Source: Chrysomallon squamiferum (taxonomy: Eukaryota; Mollusca; Gastropoda; Neomphalida; Peltospiridae). From it: 64,000 bases of DNA. Under the pieces are notes generated by a model. That model saw nothing but the letters and a program-made list of their open reading frames with translations, made no database searches and was not told the DNA's origin. The DNA is taken from NCBI GenBank assembly GCA_012295275.1, contig CM022665.1:23064002-23128001 (forward strand). The letters are read 5' to 3'. Shown in pieces: positions 49,457-61,560 of the stretch. How positions within the stretch are numbered: the stretch's first letter is position 1; the number at the start of each line of letters is the position of its first letter. The position numbers and the translations under genes are program-made.

Positions 49457-51640
49457 ACAATCTGTTTTTTCAATAATGCATTTTAAAATGCTACAAAAAC
49501 ACTGAGAGTGTAACACAGGTTGATGATCCTTTATACGAAATTCCAAAATCTTTTATAAAAACATCTGTAAAATCATTTCAGTTTTAATTTTAATTTTAAA
49601 TACGTTTCTCTTTTCAATAAACATTTTGCAAGACTAAGAGTCATTTCTGTGTCTTTGTACTTGTTAAAAAATAAATCCTAATAATCTCCTAGACTGCTAT
49701 ATATGCAGCGATAATTCTAAAAACAGTATTCGTATACTTCGTGGGATCAGATACCTGATCGAAATGACATTGATTTATCTGTTACACTTATACAAGTTCA
49801 AAAAACTCCTGTGTTGTAAATGATGAAATGCAGTCTGTTTAACCGTCTAATGAAGCGGCTGACGGCAGTCAACGATAATAACAAACAACTCGTTTCTCTT
49901 CAAAAAGTAACGAAATGTCAAACTTAGATAGATTATTCCTGTATAAATGATACTCTTTAAATGGAAGCACTTGGCACATTCTACCGTTTCATTGTTTCAT
50001 GTTGCATCGATGCTTCCAGACTCTTTTATGAAATATTAACTAAGCAGAAAAATAACTTGTGTTCCTTTTTGACTCTTATAAAGAAAATCCATCGCAGGAA
50101 ATCTTAAAAAAAGGAAATCTCTAGAGAAAAATACCTTGTGCTGAATCTTTTAAACAAATGTTTATTGAATATTGAATTTTACAGCGTCGATCACCGATAT
50201 GCCCTGGACTTTTGACGCCATCTTTTGTCACAGAGAAACCTTTGTGTTCGTGGCACGCGCAAACACTGAGTCACATTAAGTCACATATTTATCAATGGCC
50301 AAAGATATATATATATATATGCTCGTTTTATGTGGCGGTTCTAAAGACTTCCTTTTCCAATTAAGAAAGCCAGACGCTATTTTCTGCCCGCTGTATTGAA
50401 ACTGAAAGCTAGATTTCGCTTGTATTAACACCAGACTGAAAATGATACACGGTACCCGGTCATTTTAGTCGGAAAGAGTAAACCTGTCACAGAAAACTTT
50501 TTGAAATACAGCAAATATGTCGTTGACTGCTTGTTAACATTAAGATTATATGTGTAATTGGATCTCGAGACTTTCTCTGTATCATTTAGAAGTTTAGCAG
50601 ACGTCACAACAGTCTTGATAACGTTGTGAATGCCATTTGTATTTCAAATGTTTACATGTGCATTTATTTTAAAACTGAGGAACAAATTATAAATAACGAC
50701 ATTTTTTTATAACAAAGTTCAGAAAAGATTTCATACTAATTATCGCTTTATTAGCACTCACAACACTGTTAAAAATATTAACAATTAGAAAAGGAAAAAA
50801 TCTCACTTTCACTGTGCATGTTATTAGTAATTTTATATTAATTACGAATACAGTGGTTGTGACCTCCCCTCTTATACCCTTTAAATGTTTATTTCAAATG
50901 TCACATTCATAGAATTTTACATAACTGATAAGGTAATCAAAATAATAGTCTTACTTTTTCTTTCATCTGAAAAAAAAAAAAAAAAAAAGCCTCTCACATA
51001 CAAATACATTCCCAATTGTAAATTAATTCAAGCAGACTGACAGGTATTCCCATATCATACATGGAGAATACACAATAAAAATACTTGGCAGATTTACAAG
51101 ACCAACGAATCCATTATTATCTTTTCTTATTTACTTGGTATCTATATACGAAATCAGGTAAGCATTACAAATCAAACAAATGTACGCTGACATTTCAATT
51201 CAGTTAGCTTCTGTTTGTTTGGTCTCAGAACATCTCTGTGTTTGAAGCTAGCCTCTTTTGGAACTAACACTAACTACGTTCAACAGAGTAACATATCAAT
51301 TTGCACTTAAGATACACTGAATAATTGGCAAACATTTGCTAATTTGTTGACCAACGGAAGTCTGTGGACAGTACAGCACAGTGACTGTAAGGTGATACTC
51401 TGTTACTTGTCATTCAGCTTCAATTGTATTGATCTCTATTTGTTGATTTTGGAGAAGTGCAGCTTGACACCGCAGACTAAACATACCAGTCAATAAATAT
51501 TGGTTTTGGAAACGGTAACCCGTTTTGAGAATTAATGGTGAAAGTTTAAGGAAAAATGGGAAATAAGCATTTGCTCTAAGCTTGCACGCAGAATGCTTTT
51601 TAACAGCTTTTGTTTTTATCGAAAAAACAATATATATATA
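49457..51640. other. Unique AT-rich DNA with moderate-complexity patches
   Basis: The patch 50180-50620 is GC-richer and contains AAAGATGGCG on the minus strand (50216-50225). Poly-A at 50970-50988. No recognisable gene. Confidence 0.4.
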
Positions 51641-51687
51641 TAGTAATAACAAAAAATAAATAAAATAAAATAAAATAAAATAAAAAA

Positions 51688-51720
<33 letters not shown>

Positions 51721-51900
51721 GTAGTGGTAGTAGTAGTAGTAGTAGTAGTGTCAGCAGTTGTAGTAGTAGTGGTAGTAGTAGTAACAACAATAGCAGCACC
51801 AAAATATTATTACTAGTAGATATACACAAAAAATACATACGGACATACATACCAACATGAACGTACACACGCACAAACACACACAAATACACACATCCAA
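51641..51900. repeat. Compound AAAT/AAT/AGT/ACAC simple repeat
   Basis: AAAT units, (AAT)n 51692-51718, (AGT)n with variants to about 51785, then CATA/ACAC. The 160-codon minus frame 51410-51892 reads poly-Leu through it. Confidence 0.85.
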
Positions 51901-53181
51901 AAACATATAAGAATCAACCCAAGATTTATTTATAAATAACTGTAATTTATTTCTTGTTTTAAAAGACGATATAATTATATATTCACCCTTTCAAATTTCT
52001 CCGAAAATTATAGTTTGAAAGAGAAAGGTTTACGCATCAGCTAGTTCATACAAAAACAAAAGGCACTTTCATGGACATAACCACGCTTTTTGACGAATTT
52101 TAAAAGCATTGGTTAAAACTAACCGCTATACTCTTATCATAATTAAATTAATTAGCACTAGTTAGCACTTCCTTTTAAGCTCTCAGAATTTAATAAGCAA
52201 AGATGTAATTTTGATACATTAAGCGTTGTGGATCTACACATACTGGCTTTGTGTTCAGAAATTATTTTGAGGCTTTTTACGCGTGTTCTTTTATTTTTTT
52301 TATCAGTAGTCTTTTGTACTAGTTTAATAGTTATGCTTATTTCGTGTTATTGCTGATGTTCTATCTACTTACGAACTGTATTAATTCAGGAAATATTTAA
52401 AAGAATGAATTAATAAATAAATAAACAAGAACAGCAGTAACAAAAATACATAGAAAAACAGAAACGGATCAGGATATGTAAAAAAAAAAAATAATAATTA
52501 AAAAAAAGAAAGTAAAAAAGAACAATAATAATAAAATAAAAAAATAAATAAAAAAATAAAATAAAAATAATTATAAAAACAAAGTAAAACAATGTATAAG
52601 CAAAACAAAATGAAAATGAAACGGAATAAAACAAAATTAAATAAATCGAAATGAAACGAGGAAGAAAAACAACCACCCCCCAAAAAAACTACCATAATAA
52701 ATACAAATAATAATATTAAAAAAAGAATGAAAGAAAAATGTACTTATTTATTTGTTTCTTTGTTTGTTTGCTTGTTTATTTATTTATTTGCTTGTTTGTT
52801 TGTTTATTTGTTTGATTATTTGTGGCTTAAATTAAAGAAATGTGATCTAACAATAGAGGAAAACCAAATCAACAATTTCTGAAAATTATTTTTACATTAA
52901 TATTACTTATGTACAAATACATATATTTTAAAATACTCTGATGGAATATAAGCTGTCTTTATTTAATTACAATTGTAAAAGTTAAATAATAACAATAACA
53001 ATAATAATAATAATAATAATAATAATAATTACAATCATAATAAATGAAATAAATAAATATAAAATAAAACACTAATATACCGGTATTTTTATATTCTTTT
53101 ATAGTTAATTAACATTTTGTGCAATATAAAAACGTCAGTTCTTTTTTATTTTAGTTTCTGTATACAGATAATTAAACGTAC

Positions 53182-53186
<5 letters not shown>
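51901..53186. other. AT-rich low-complexity DNA
   Basis: A-rich 52470-52740, TTTG/TTTA units 52744-52822 and (AAT)n near 53001-53030. No gene. Confidence 0.5.

Positions 53187-53247
<61 letters not shown>
53187..53247. repeat. (TA)n microsatellite, about 60 bp
   Basis: Pure TA dinucleotide array. Confidence 0.95.
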
Positions 53248-53251
<4 letters not shown>

Positions 53252-55170
53252 ATAATAAACAAATTAATTAAAGTTTAAAACTGAAATTAATTTAAAAAGT
53301 AATTAACAGCCAAAGGGAACAAATCAGCAGCATCACGAAAACTTACAATTAATCGATTAATCATTAAAATTATCGTATAACATTAATCAGCAACCACTTT
53401 AAGATTCATTTAAGAGAAGAAAGAAGATGTGTTTCTTTGCCAGAATCCCTGAATAACAAACATCTTTGTTTTCTGGTTATATGCTCCTGGATTATTTTTA
53501 ATGTTATCGCGCGAATGTTGCTTTTGAAACCGTCAATGACATTATACGTTGTCCACACATTGCCAAAACGATATTTCACGGATAATCGGGTTTTATTTGC
53601 CCCGTAGCGCATTTAGACCCGCCCCTTTCATCAAAAAAGACGAAAGCATTGTTGCTAATTTTATCCGCTCATAGAGCGACATTAGTAACCAGAGGGCAAG
53701 TAAAAAAAAAAAAAAAAAAGAAAAAGAAAAGTTTAAAAAGAAAAAAAAAATTCTAAAAAAAAAAATCCTCGTGTAAAAAGTCTAAGGGGTGTGCGTATTT
53801 GTACACCGAATTACTATTCTCACTAACTCTCTCGAAAATATTTGATTTTTGCATGCTTTAGTACGCTTCCATAGGCGAGCGGTAGTTCAGGCCAGATCTG
53901 CGTTTTGCATCGCCGATTAGCGACAATCGAACTCGCTCGTTGGGGCCATGGGGACATTGTGTTCGTCAAAGATGGATATAATCTTGTATAGAAATTCGCT
54001 GTTTTTGTGTAATAAAGTGTAAAGAAATCTAATACGTGTCATACTCGTAGCCTTAACAAAAACTGTGTATTTGTCATTGAGGATGCTAGATTAGATTGAA
54101 GCGCGGTGTACAAACAGACACACACAGCACTGGAAATTTTATTATCTCGGTCCTGATATAAATTCTCATATGGCCGACGGGCTAGAAGAAATGTTCATCA
54201 TGTATTTTTTATATTAGTCTGAATCTCTTATTTACCTGTATCAGAAGGTAAAATGGAGAAATTTGGAGGTTCGCTTGAGGCGAAACAGCTGTATACACTT
54301 GCATCCAGTATGACAAATCTATTAGAAATTATCAGTATTTTAACGAGATTTTTTTTTCTTTTGATTGTAGCAAAATATAATTTAAAAATTATTATATATG
54401 AAACTAGTGAACAGTACAAAGTACCGCAATATAATATAATAATATACATCCATGGCCTAAATAAACTATATAAAATCAAATTATTATTATTATTATTATT
54501 ATTTTTTTTTTTTCACAGTTTAATGCTATACAATAATTACGGGCAAAAGAAACAATACAGATATAACTTAGAAACCAAGAAGTGAAACATGTGGAAATAT
54601 TTTTGATTTTTAACATATTAAAACTTCTTTTTTTTCGCATCATACGCATGCTAAGTAATCTGATAAAAAAAAAAAAAAAAAAAAAAGTGGCAATAACTGC
54701 CACAGTACGACAGTTACAACAGCAGTGGCGTTACTGGTGTCAGCAACAACGTGACAGGCATCGGCAACCCACAGCAACATAGATAAAAGCATGTTAATCT
54801 TAGACATACACAGAAAGGGGAATGATATACCTCAGCTAATATTTAAAATGAAATAATCTCAAACTATCTGCCGTAACGTTTTACATGTTCCGGGAATGCT
54901 GTGCGATATTGGCTCCCAGACAAAGACGACAGACCACTAATAATTATATTCTTTCCTTAACTAACCATCTAATCAAAAACAACATCGATCTTATATTTTA
55001 GGCAAGTCAGCCTTGATAAGCATCTTAAACATTTGCCTTTTCAACCGGCAAATAATCAGCCAGAAGATGCATGGTCACTTATTAGGGCAGTTCAGAAAGA
55101 TTAAGTACTATAAATGTTAATCATAAAACGTGCAAGAATAACGTCTTCGTCAAAGAAAAAAAAAAAAAAA
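53248..55170. other. Non-genic DNA with complex patches at 53.4-54.25 and 54.75-55.1 kb
   Basis: The patch 53400-54250 is unique and interrupted by A-runs at 53702-53765. No gene recognised. Plus frame 54253-54585 (110 codons) is hydrophobic with Leu/Phe repeats from an ATT array and a T-run, and I do not accept it. Confidence 0.4.
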
Positions 55171-55214
55171 AATTATAATAAAATAATAATAAAAATTAAT
55201 AATAAATAAATATA

Positions 55215-55276
<62 letters not shown>

Positions 55277-55295
55277 TAATAAAAGAAAATATTTT
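55171..55295. repeat. (AAT)n microsatellite
   Basis: A poly-A run at 55156-55171 precedes it; the near-pure AAT array runs to about 55275. Confidence 0.9.
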
Positions 55296-55695
55296 TTTTT
55301 GGTGATCTGAGAACCTATTAATATACGTTTTAAAATTACAATGTGTTGCTTCAAATAGATGATTAATAATGATTTCTAAAATAGCCATTAAATTATATTC
55401 TAAATCAATTATAAATTTTCCAGCTAATTCTTTTAAGGAAATATTTATCCTTCTGATATTGTTGTATAAAATTTAAGAAATAAAAAATCTACTGTAACAG
55501 TAGCAGTGAATAATTTGACAAAATGTAGCTAATACAAAAAAAAAGTTGTTGTTTTTTGTTTTTTTTTTTTTCTTTTAAATAAATAAATAAATGCAAAAGA
55601 CAAATGATCACATCAATATTTTATAGAGTGTCATTTAATTTCAGTGAAATATACTTTCTGATGTTTAAATTAAAAGAATTCTGTTACTGTAATAA
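55296..55695. other. AT-rich spacer
   Basis: T-run near 55550-55572; nothing gene-like. Confidence 0.4.
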
Positions 55696-55880
55696 TATAT
55701 ATAAACATACATAAATACATACATATATACACATATACACACATACATACACATACACATACACATATACACATAAACATATATACACATACATACATAT
55801 CTATATCTACATACAGATAGAGAAACAATCATACGTATATAGATAGATATACACGAACGTACATATATAATACATACACA
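55696..55880. repeat. CATA/CACATA imperfect microsatellite
   Basis: About 180 bp of ACAT-type units with TAGA variants. Confidence 0.85.
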
Positions 55881-56049
55881 CATTTGGGCAGCCTTATATC
55901 TCTATATGTAAAAGTACAACCTTTCTCTGCGTTTATTTAAAAGAAGGAACAATTAATTAATAGACTGTTCTGGTGTCGTAACAAAATTTTAAAAATAACA
56001 CAGTGAAAGAAATGCAAATGAACTCCCAATTTGCGCGAAACGAAGCGTT

Positions 56050-56410
56050 AAACTTGTAAGATGAGCGAAACGTTTGGGTCAGCATGTCAGAGGATTGTGT
56101 TTATCTACCGTCCGCAGTTGACTTCACGCCGTGGGATTATATCCCGTATAGGCAGCCTCACTGGGCCGGCGGCGCTTCGTGATTGGCAGCCTGCGAGCGT
56201 GATTGACAGCAAACTGCCTTGGCAACCGGTCGGAGGAGGGCCGTCGCCCAATCGTTTAGCGGCCAATTTTCGATTGGATTGTCAGATAAGAGTTATTCTA
56301 GAGCACGTTTTAACGGCTCCTTGTTAAAAACTGACACATTAGATGATTACGGCCACTCCCCATTACTTTCTGTTTATAATGGTGTCGATGTTCGGAGGTC
56401 GTTTAAGTAA
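56050..56410. promoter_or_regulatory. Gene 2 promoter-proximal block, shared with gene 1
   Basis: A GC-rich island (56100-56290) in AT-rich surroundings. It contains TGATTGGCAG (56180-56189) and, 20 bp on, the exact PBX/PREP-MEIS decamer TGATTGACAG (56200-56209); then a 27-bp core at 56244-56270 with CGCCCAATCGTTTAG and a second CCAAT; and a distal core at 56331-56372 with AGATGATTA and CCACTCC. Order and spacing match 6011-6200 before gene 1. The frames at 56061-56327 and 56219-56410 are by-products of the GC content. Inference: proximal promoter or enhancer. Confidence 0.65.
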
Positions 56411-56759
56411 TAATACACGAGTTTAAGAGAAGGTCTTTTGAGACGTATCTGTATATTATAGGCGACTCATCCTTGCATTCTTGTTTGGCTCACGAATCGA
56501 CATTACACCCGAGTGCACTAGACCAAGGGAGACAGAAAATCTTGTCTGTTATTGTCATTATTCTTATTTTATTTATTTAATTACATTTAATTCTCACACA
56601 GTGGACAATTCATGGATACCATTTTGCAACAATTCTCAATAAAAACATTCGGACTTTGAAAAAAAAAAAAAAAAAAATAGGTTCAAGAAGAATAAAATGA
56701 ACAACATTTTATCAGTTTCTGATACATTTGTTAAAAGTATTGTTATATAAACTGGACAA
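56411..56759 (+). promoter_or_regulatory. Presumed 5' UTR / leader region of gene 2
   Basis: AT-rich, with a poly-A run at 56660-56677. A TATATAA lies only about 10 bp before the ATG, too close to serve as the TATA box for this start. The transcription start cannot be placed from sequence alone. Confidence 0.3.
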
Positions 56760-57373
56760 ATGATGTTAGGAATGTGTGGAGGAGAAACTCTCCTGCCTGC
56801 CATGTTTCCCTTACCCACCCTGCACTTTACCCCACAGCAAGTGGCCAAGGTGTGTGAAACGCTAGAAGAAAGCGGAGACATTGAAAGACTTGGAAGATTT
56901 CTGTGGTCACTGCCAGTCAATCCGTCAGCTTGTGAAGCCCTCAACAAACACGAATCTGTCCTCAGAGCCCGTGGACTCGTTGCTTTTCACACAGGCAATT
57001 TCAGAGACTTGTACCATATATTAGAAAATCATAAATTCACGAAAGAGTCTCATGCTAAATTGCAAGCAATGTGGTTAGAAGCTCACTACCAAGAAGCAGA
57101 AAAACTGCGAGGCAGACCACTGGGACCCGTGGACAAATACAGAGTCAGAAAGAAGTACCCGCTTCCGCGCACAATTTGGGACGGTGAACAAAAAACTCAT
57201 TGTTTTAAAGAGAGAACAAGAAATCATTTGCGGGAGTGGTACCTCCAGGACCCGTACCCCAACCCGACCAAGAAACGAGAACTTGCTCAAGCCACTGGTC
57301 TGACGCCAACACAAGTCGGAAATTGGTTCAAGAACCGCAGACAGAGAGACAGAGCAGCTGCTACGAAAAATAG
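56760..57373 (+). CDS. six3/6: Six3/6 (Optix)-class homeobox gene, copy 2, exon 1 (3' part not found)
   Basis: Encodes residues 1-204 plus two bases of codon 205; the same length as gene 1 exon 1 with no alignment gaps and 176/205 identical residues. SIX domain about 20-133 with the eh1-like TLHFTP; homeodomain about 141-200 with [13 protein letters not shown] (K50). The segment [12 protein letters not shown] and the following [19 protein letters not shown] match vertebrate SIX3 as I recall it, where gene 1 differs. Start: two tandem ATGs (56760 and 56763); the second has A at -3, so initiation may be at Met2. The exon ends AAAAATAG with consensus donor GTGAGTA at 57374, so the TGA at 57375-57377 is intronic. 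The residues after KNR come from a second exon not securely identified. Role as for gene 1; probably the more ancestral copy. Confidence 0.96.
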
Positions 57374-57377
57374 GTGA

Positions 57378-57413
<36 letters not shown>

Positions 57414-57661
57414 GTAATAATATCTGAATAAATGTGTGGTTCTTGTTATCCGTATTAATTATTAATACCTTTTATGTTATAATAATATAATGGTTATTAT
57501 TTTTCTTCTCTTTCAATTTCTTCTTTTACTCTTTTTTTATTATTAATTTAATATTCCCTAATTATTTTTAACAGCATTTAAATAGTAAATGTTGGCTACA
57601 AATAAATGTCTTTTTTTTTTTAACAAGTAGGACAAAAAGGATAAATAATAATAATAGTAAC

Positions 57662-57704
<43 letters not shown>

Positions 57705-57720
57705 TAGAAAGTAAACTTAG
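57374..57720. repeat. Start of gene 2 intron with (AAT)n arrays
   Basis: The (AAT)n array begins 5-6 bp after the donor GTGAGTA (57380-57412); a second lies at 57640-57703. The matching position in gene 1 carries an array on the opposite strand, (TTA)n. Confidence 0.85.
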
Positions 57721-59862
57721 TGATCCGTTTGTTTAACCTTTCAAAAACATGTTTTGGGAAATTACCTGTTTGTAATTCTCTTTTTGATAATTCATGGAAC
57801 AAAAATTAAACATTTACAAGATTATAAATAGATACATTTAATAATATGCTGAAGCTGTCTTAAAATACAAATGCTTGTTGCTGATTCTGTAAAACGTAAA
57901 TGAAATAAAATAAAGGGAAAACGAGAAGAAGAAAATATTACAGAAAATTAATCAATAGCAATGTTTCGCTCCATCAGTGCATGAATTCGATACTTTTAAT
58001 ACGTGTTATTTAATAACAAAAGTGAAATTCATTATCATTATAAAATCACCTCTTTATCGTATTTTGTATATTATTATAATTTTAGAAAAATTTAAATTAT
58101 TATTATTATTATTATTATTATTAACATCATCATCATCATCACCCATTCTGATAGAAATTATGACGTGTTTGAAATATATGTGTATACGACAACATGCATA
58201 ATTATACAAAAGGAATATGCACATTTAATAAAGTAATTTTATAATATAATCGAAAATAAAACATTATGATTAAAATTATCGTTCAAGATTAAAATTATCA
58301 ACTGTAACAACACCAGGTGTAACAATAACAATAACAGCAATTATAATAATAAAATAATAATAATAATAATACTTAGAAAAAAACAAAGGAAATAAAACAA
58401 CAGTAATAATAACAAAGATAATTTCAAGTATTAATAGAGAAATAAAGAAAACAAGGAAATTTACTAAATAATTAAATTTATTATTTATTCTGAAAAATAA
58501 TAATAATAAAATAAAAAATTGTTAGAATATTTTTATTAAAGATATTCACATTTATTTTAAACACAACATTTATTTGCCCTCACATTCAGGTGCATTATAT
58601 TTTATAATTTTTTAGTTTAAGATAACACATTTAAATAGCAAACATTATTTTATGATGCATTAGAAAATTAAATTACATGAAATAATTCCATTAATATAGT
58701 TTGTTTGTTAGTTCATTTATATATTTATATATTTATTTATTTGATGTTTTCGTTATTATTATTTTTATATTTTTATTACTATTTTTCTGGAATTATTCTT
58801 ATTATTTTAAAAATTAGGTTCGTTTAAAATAAACTTATAGATAGTATTTATTTATTTATTTATAGTTACAATTATTTTAAAAATCGAAAGTTAGTTATCT
58901 ATCCTTGAACTCTCTGATATAAGACATAGCTAGTGCCCACGACAGGCATGTTTGGACAATTCTCACACCCACATATTATTGCCCGTGATGTATAGCTGTT
59001 TACAGTTCATGTCTAATTTACCAGTATATCTTAGGACGAAGCAAGATTGCGAATTTACTTTGTCGAGGTAAATTTTGGCGTACCTGTAATTACGTCTTCG
59101 CACCTGTCGAATCCTACATACACACCTTAGCACTGTGGTAACACGGGTCACAAAGATAAGGTGATCATGTCCTTTTGTCTGAATGTTTAGCTTATTTACT
59201 TTTAACACCTGCTCCGCTAATCTGTTTTTTCTACTATCATAACAACATAATCATGTACTGTTTCGCCTCGTAAAGAGTTAAAGTCCAACGTGGGAATTTT
59301 GACAAATTGTTATAATTCCACTACGATTTAAAAGATAAACGTATCTTCAGTGTTAGGTCTGATTAGGTTTATCTGAAATTCATATATATTTATTTATTTA
59401 TCTGTTTGTTTGTTTGTTTATTTATTTATTTATTTATTTACTTATTTATTTATTTATTTTTTGTTTGTTTGTTTTTTTTTTTTTTTTTTTGTTTATTTGT
59501 TTATTTATATATTTATCTACTAATGGTTTGTATGTGGTAATTATTATTGTTTTGTTTATAATAATAATTATTATTATTATGATTATTATTATTATTATTA
59601 TGATTACTAGTATTATTATTATTATTACAATCATTTATATCTCGTATAATTTATTTTAAGAACTTATATTTTTTAGTTTTATCGGCTTTGATTACAAAAT
59701 TAATTTGTCTTACAATAATGAAATTGTGTAGTGTAAAAATATTGTTTGCATAAAAAAATATTATATACACACTTGAAATGCATAAAACAAATTTTAAATT
59801 TAAATTATAAAATTAACCTTTCGGAACTAATAACAGCAATCACAACAAAAAAGAAAATAATG

Positions 59863-59929
<67 letters not shown>

Positions 59930-60264
59930 TAATAAATGTGTGTAAGTTTAAACTTATTTTTAAAAATTACAATATTATTAATATTTAAGGAATAAACCTA
60001 TAACCATTGGTAATTAAATAGAATTGAAATATAAATACTTATAAAATTATTCACTTTTAAATGTTATACTTACTGATAGTAATTTAGTTAAATAATTTAT
60101 TCAAAAATAATATATATATATTCAGCTAATAGTAAGAAAACCAAAGTGATATATTAAAAGCATGACCATCAAACATATGAAAACAAAATTTAACAGAAGA
60201 AAAACAAAGAAAACAAGCATCGAACACGTGCACCGGCGCACACTCACACAACAACACACAAACA

Positions 60265-60305
<41 letters not shown>

Positions 60306-60700
60306 AATGATAATAATAATTTAAATAAATTAAATTAAATTAAAACCAAAATGAAATAAAAAGAGATAGAGGTAAATAAATAAATGAGTATATATATATA
60401 TTAAATGAAATAAGAACAGGAAGGAAAATGAGAATAAAAATATAAAAACTCATTATTATTATTATTATTATAAATAAATAAATAAATAAATAAATAAATA
60501 TAAACATGACAAAAGGAAAGTAGAAAAAAAAATAGTAATAATAATTATAGCAGTAACAAAAACCAAATAAAATATAATAAAACTGAATTAAAAATTCAAA
60601 ACAAAAGACAATATGACAAAAACAACAACAAAGAATATTAAAATTAACATTAATAACTTGTGAATATTAAAATTTCCTGTTTTTGTAGCATCTCTCTTTG
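57721..60700. other. Gene 2 intron (presumed): repeats and one complex patch
   Basis: (ATT)n 58097-58125 with (CAT)n to 58141, TTTA/TTTG units and T-run 59390-59515, ATT with variants 59555-59630, (AAT)n 59863-59927, (CA)n 60262-60303 and (AAAT)n 60470-60500. The patch 58890-59345 is unique sequence. No exon recognised. Confidence 0.5.
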
Positions 60701-61060
60701 GTTATAAAACATAAAAACCGTTCCATATGTTCAATCGATAAAAGCTATGATATCTTCCAACTACACGCTTTATCTGTTTTTACACTTTTTAAAAGCCGAG
60801 TGTGGTATTTCGTGTGTCTGTGTCTACATCAACACACTCCGGTTTGGATCTCCCAGGCAGAAGGCGCCACCGCTTGAAAGGGAAAACAAGGGCTTCCACG
60901 AATTATCTTGTAATCGAAGTTATTTTATCGTTTATTGGCAATCTGTGATCTATTTGTCTGCCTCAAGTGCTGACTGCGATCTTGTGCGATAGGACATAAC
61001 TCGGCTTTTTAGCTCCTACCCCGAGATGAAAGCAATGTTAGCGGAATCCATTTCCACCAT
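60701..61060. other. Complex island in presumed gene 2 intron; weak exon candidate
   Basis: Repeat-free, GC-balanced sequence. An acceptor-like CTCCCAG ends at 60856 and is followed by G, which would complete the split Arg codon. The frame then stays open for 44 codons to TAG at 60990-60992 (it begins QKAPPLERENKG). The peptide is not Ser/Asp-rich like the gene 1 tail, so this is only a weak candidate for exon 2; enhancer sequence is equally possible. Confidence 0.15.
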
Positions 61061-61079
61061 TTTTTTTTTTTTTTTTTAA

Positions 61080-61560
61080 ACTGACCGCAATCAGCGCAAA
61101 CATCCAAGCAACATGACAAAAGGGATAGATTTCGCTTGCCCGAGACCCGTATATTTGTGAAAATAAAAATTAAAGTAATAAAAGGGTTTGAGGGCCTGAC
61201 TGGGATGAATAGAGGATAACGAAGCAGATCTCGAAATCCACTCGTTTCCCCATCGAGTCTCGCCTGCGAGTGATCTGTGTTTGGTTAGTGCGGTTCAAGC
61301 ATGGGGACATTTGAACACAATGTTAAGAGTAGTGTGCGAGAGAAAGGCCTTGTTATACCAACTCCAGAAAGGACACGACGACTGTCTGCAAGCACTACAG
61401 AAGAATAGGTAGTTTATAGTGTTTTTAAATTTAGACGTCTAAATATAGCAATTGGGATTTTCTCAAAAGTGTCCCGTCTGAAACAAATAGATTTACTCTG
61501 TGCTGATATTTTATCTGCGTTTATGACAAGGCCAAATAAAGTTATGAATGAATAGATACT
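61080..61560 (+). other. Complex island ending in an AATAAA; possible terminal exon
   Basis: GC-balanced sequence with a short ATG frame, 61301-61408 (35 codons, starting MGTFEHNVKSS), and a second overlapping frame, both open. A canonical AATAAA lies 127 nt after the stop (61535-61540). It could be the 3' end of a transcript, including the missing part of gene 2, but no splice acceptor gives a tail like that of gene 1. Confidence 0.2.

Noticed and set aside
51410-51892. 160-codon minus frame rich in Leu
   Set aside because: Poly-Leu comes from AGT/AAT arrays; the remaining sequence has no recognised domain.
53868-53950. Possible tRNA-like sequence (GCGAGCGGTAGTTCA)
   Set aside because: Arms do not pair into a cloverleaf and there is no T-loop consensus.
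54253-54585. 110-codon plus frame
   Set aside because: Low-complexity Leu/Phe stretch from an ATT array and T-run; no domain, AT-driven codon use.
57375-57377. TGA as the true stop of gene 2 (205-aa protein)
   Set aside because: The TGA is part of the consensus donor GTGAGTA at the conserved Six3/6 intron position. An intron-retained form ending here cannot be excluded.
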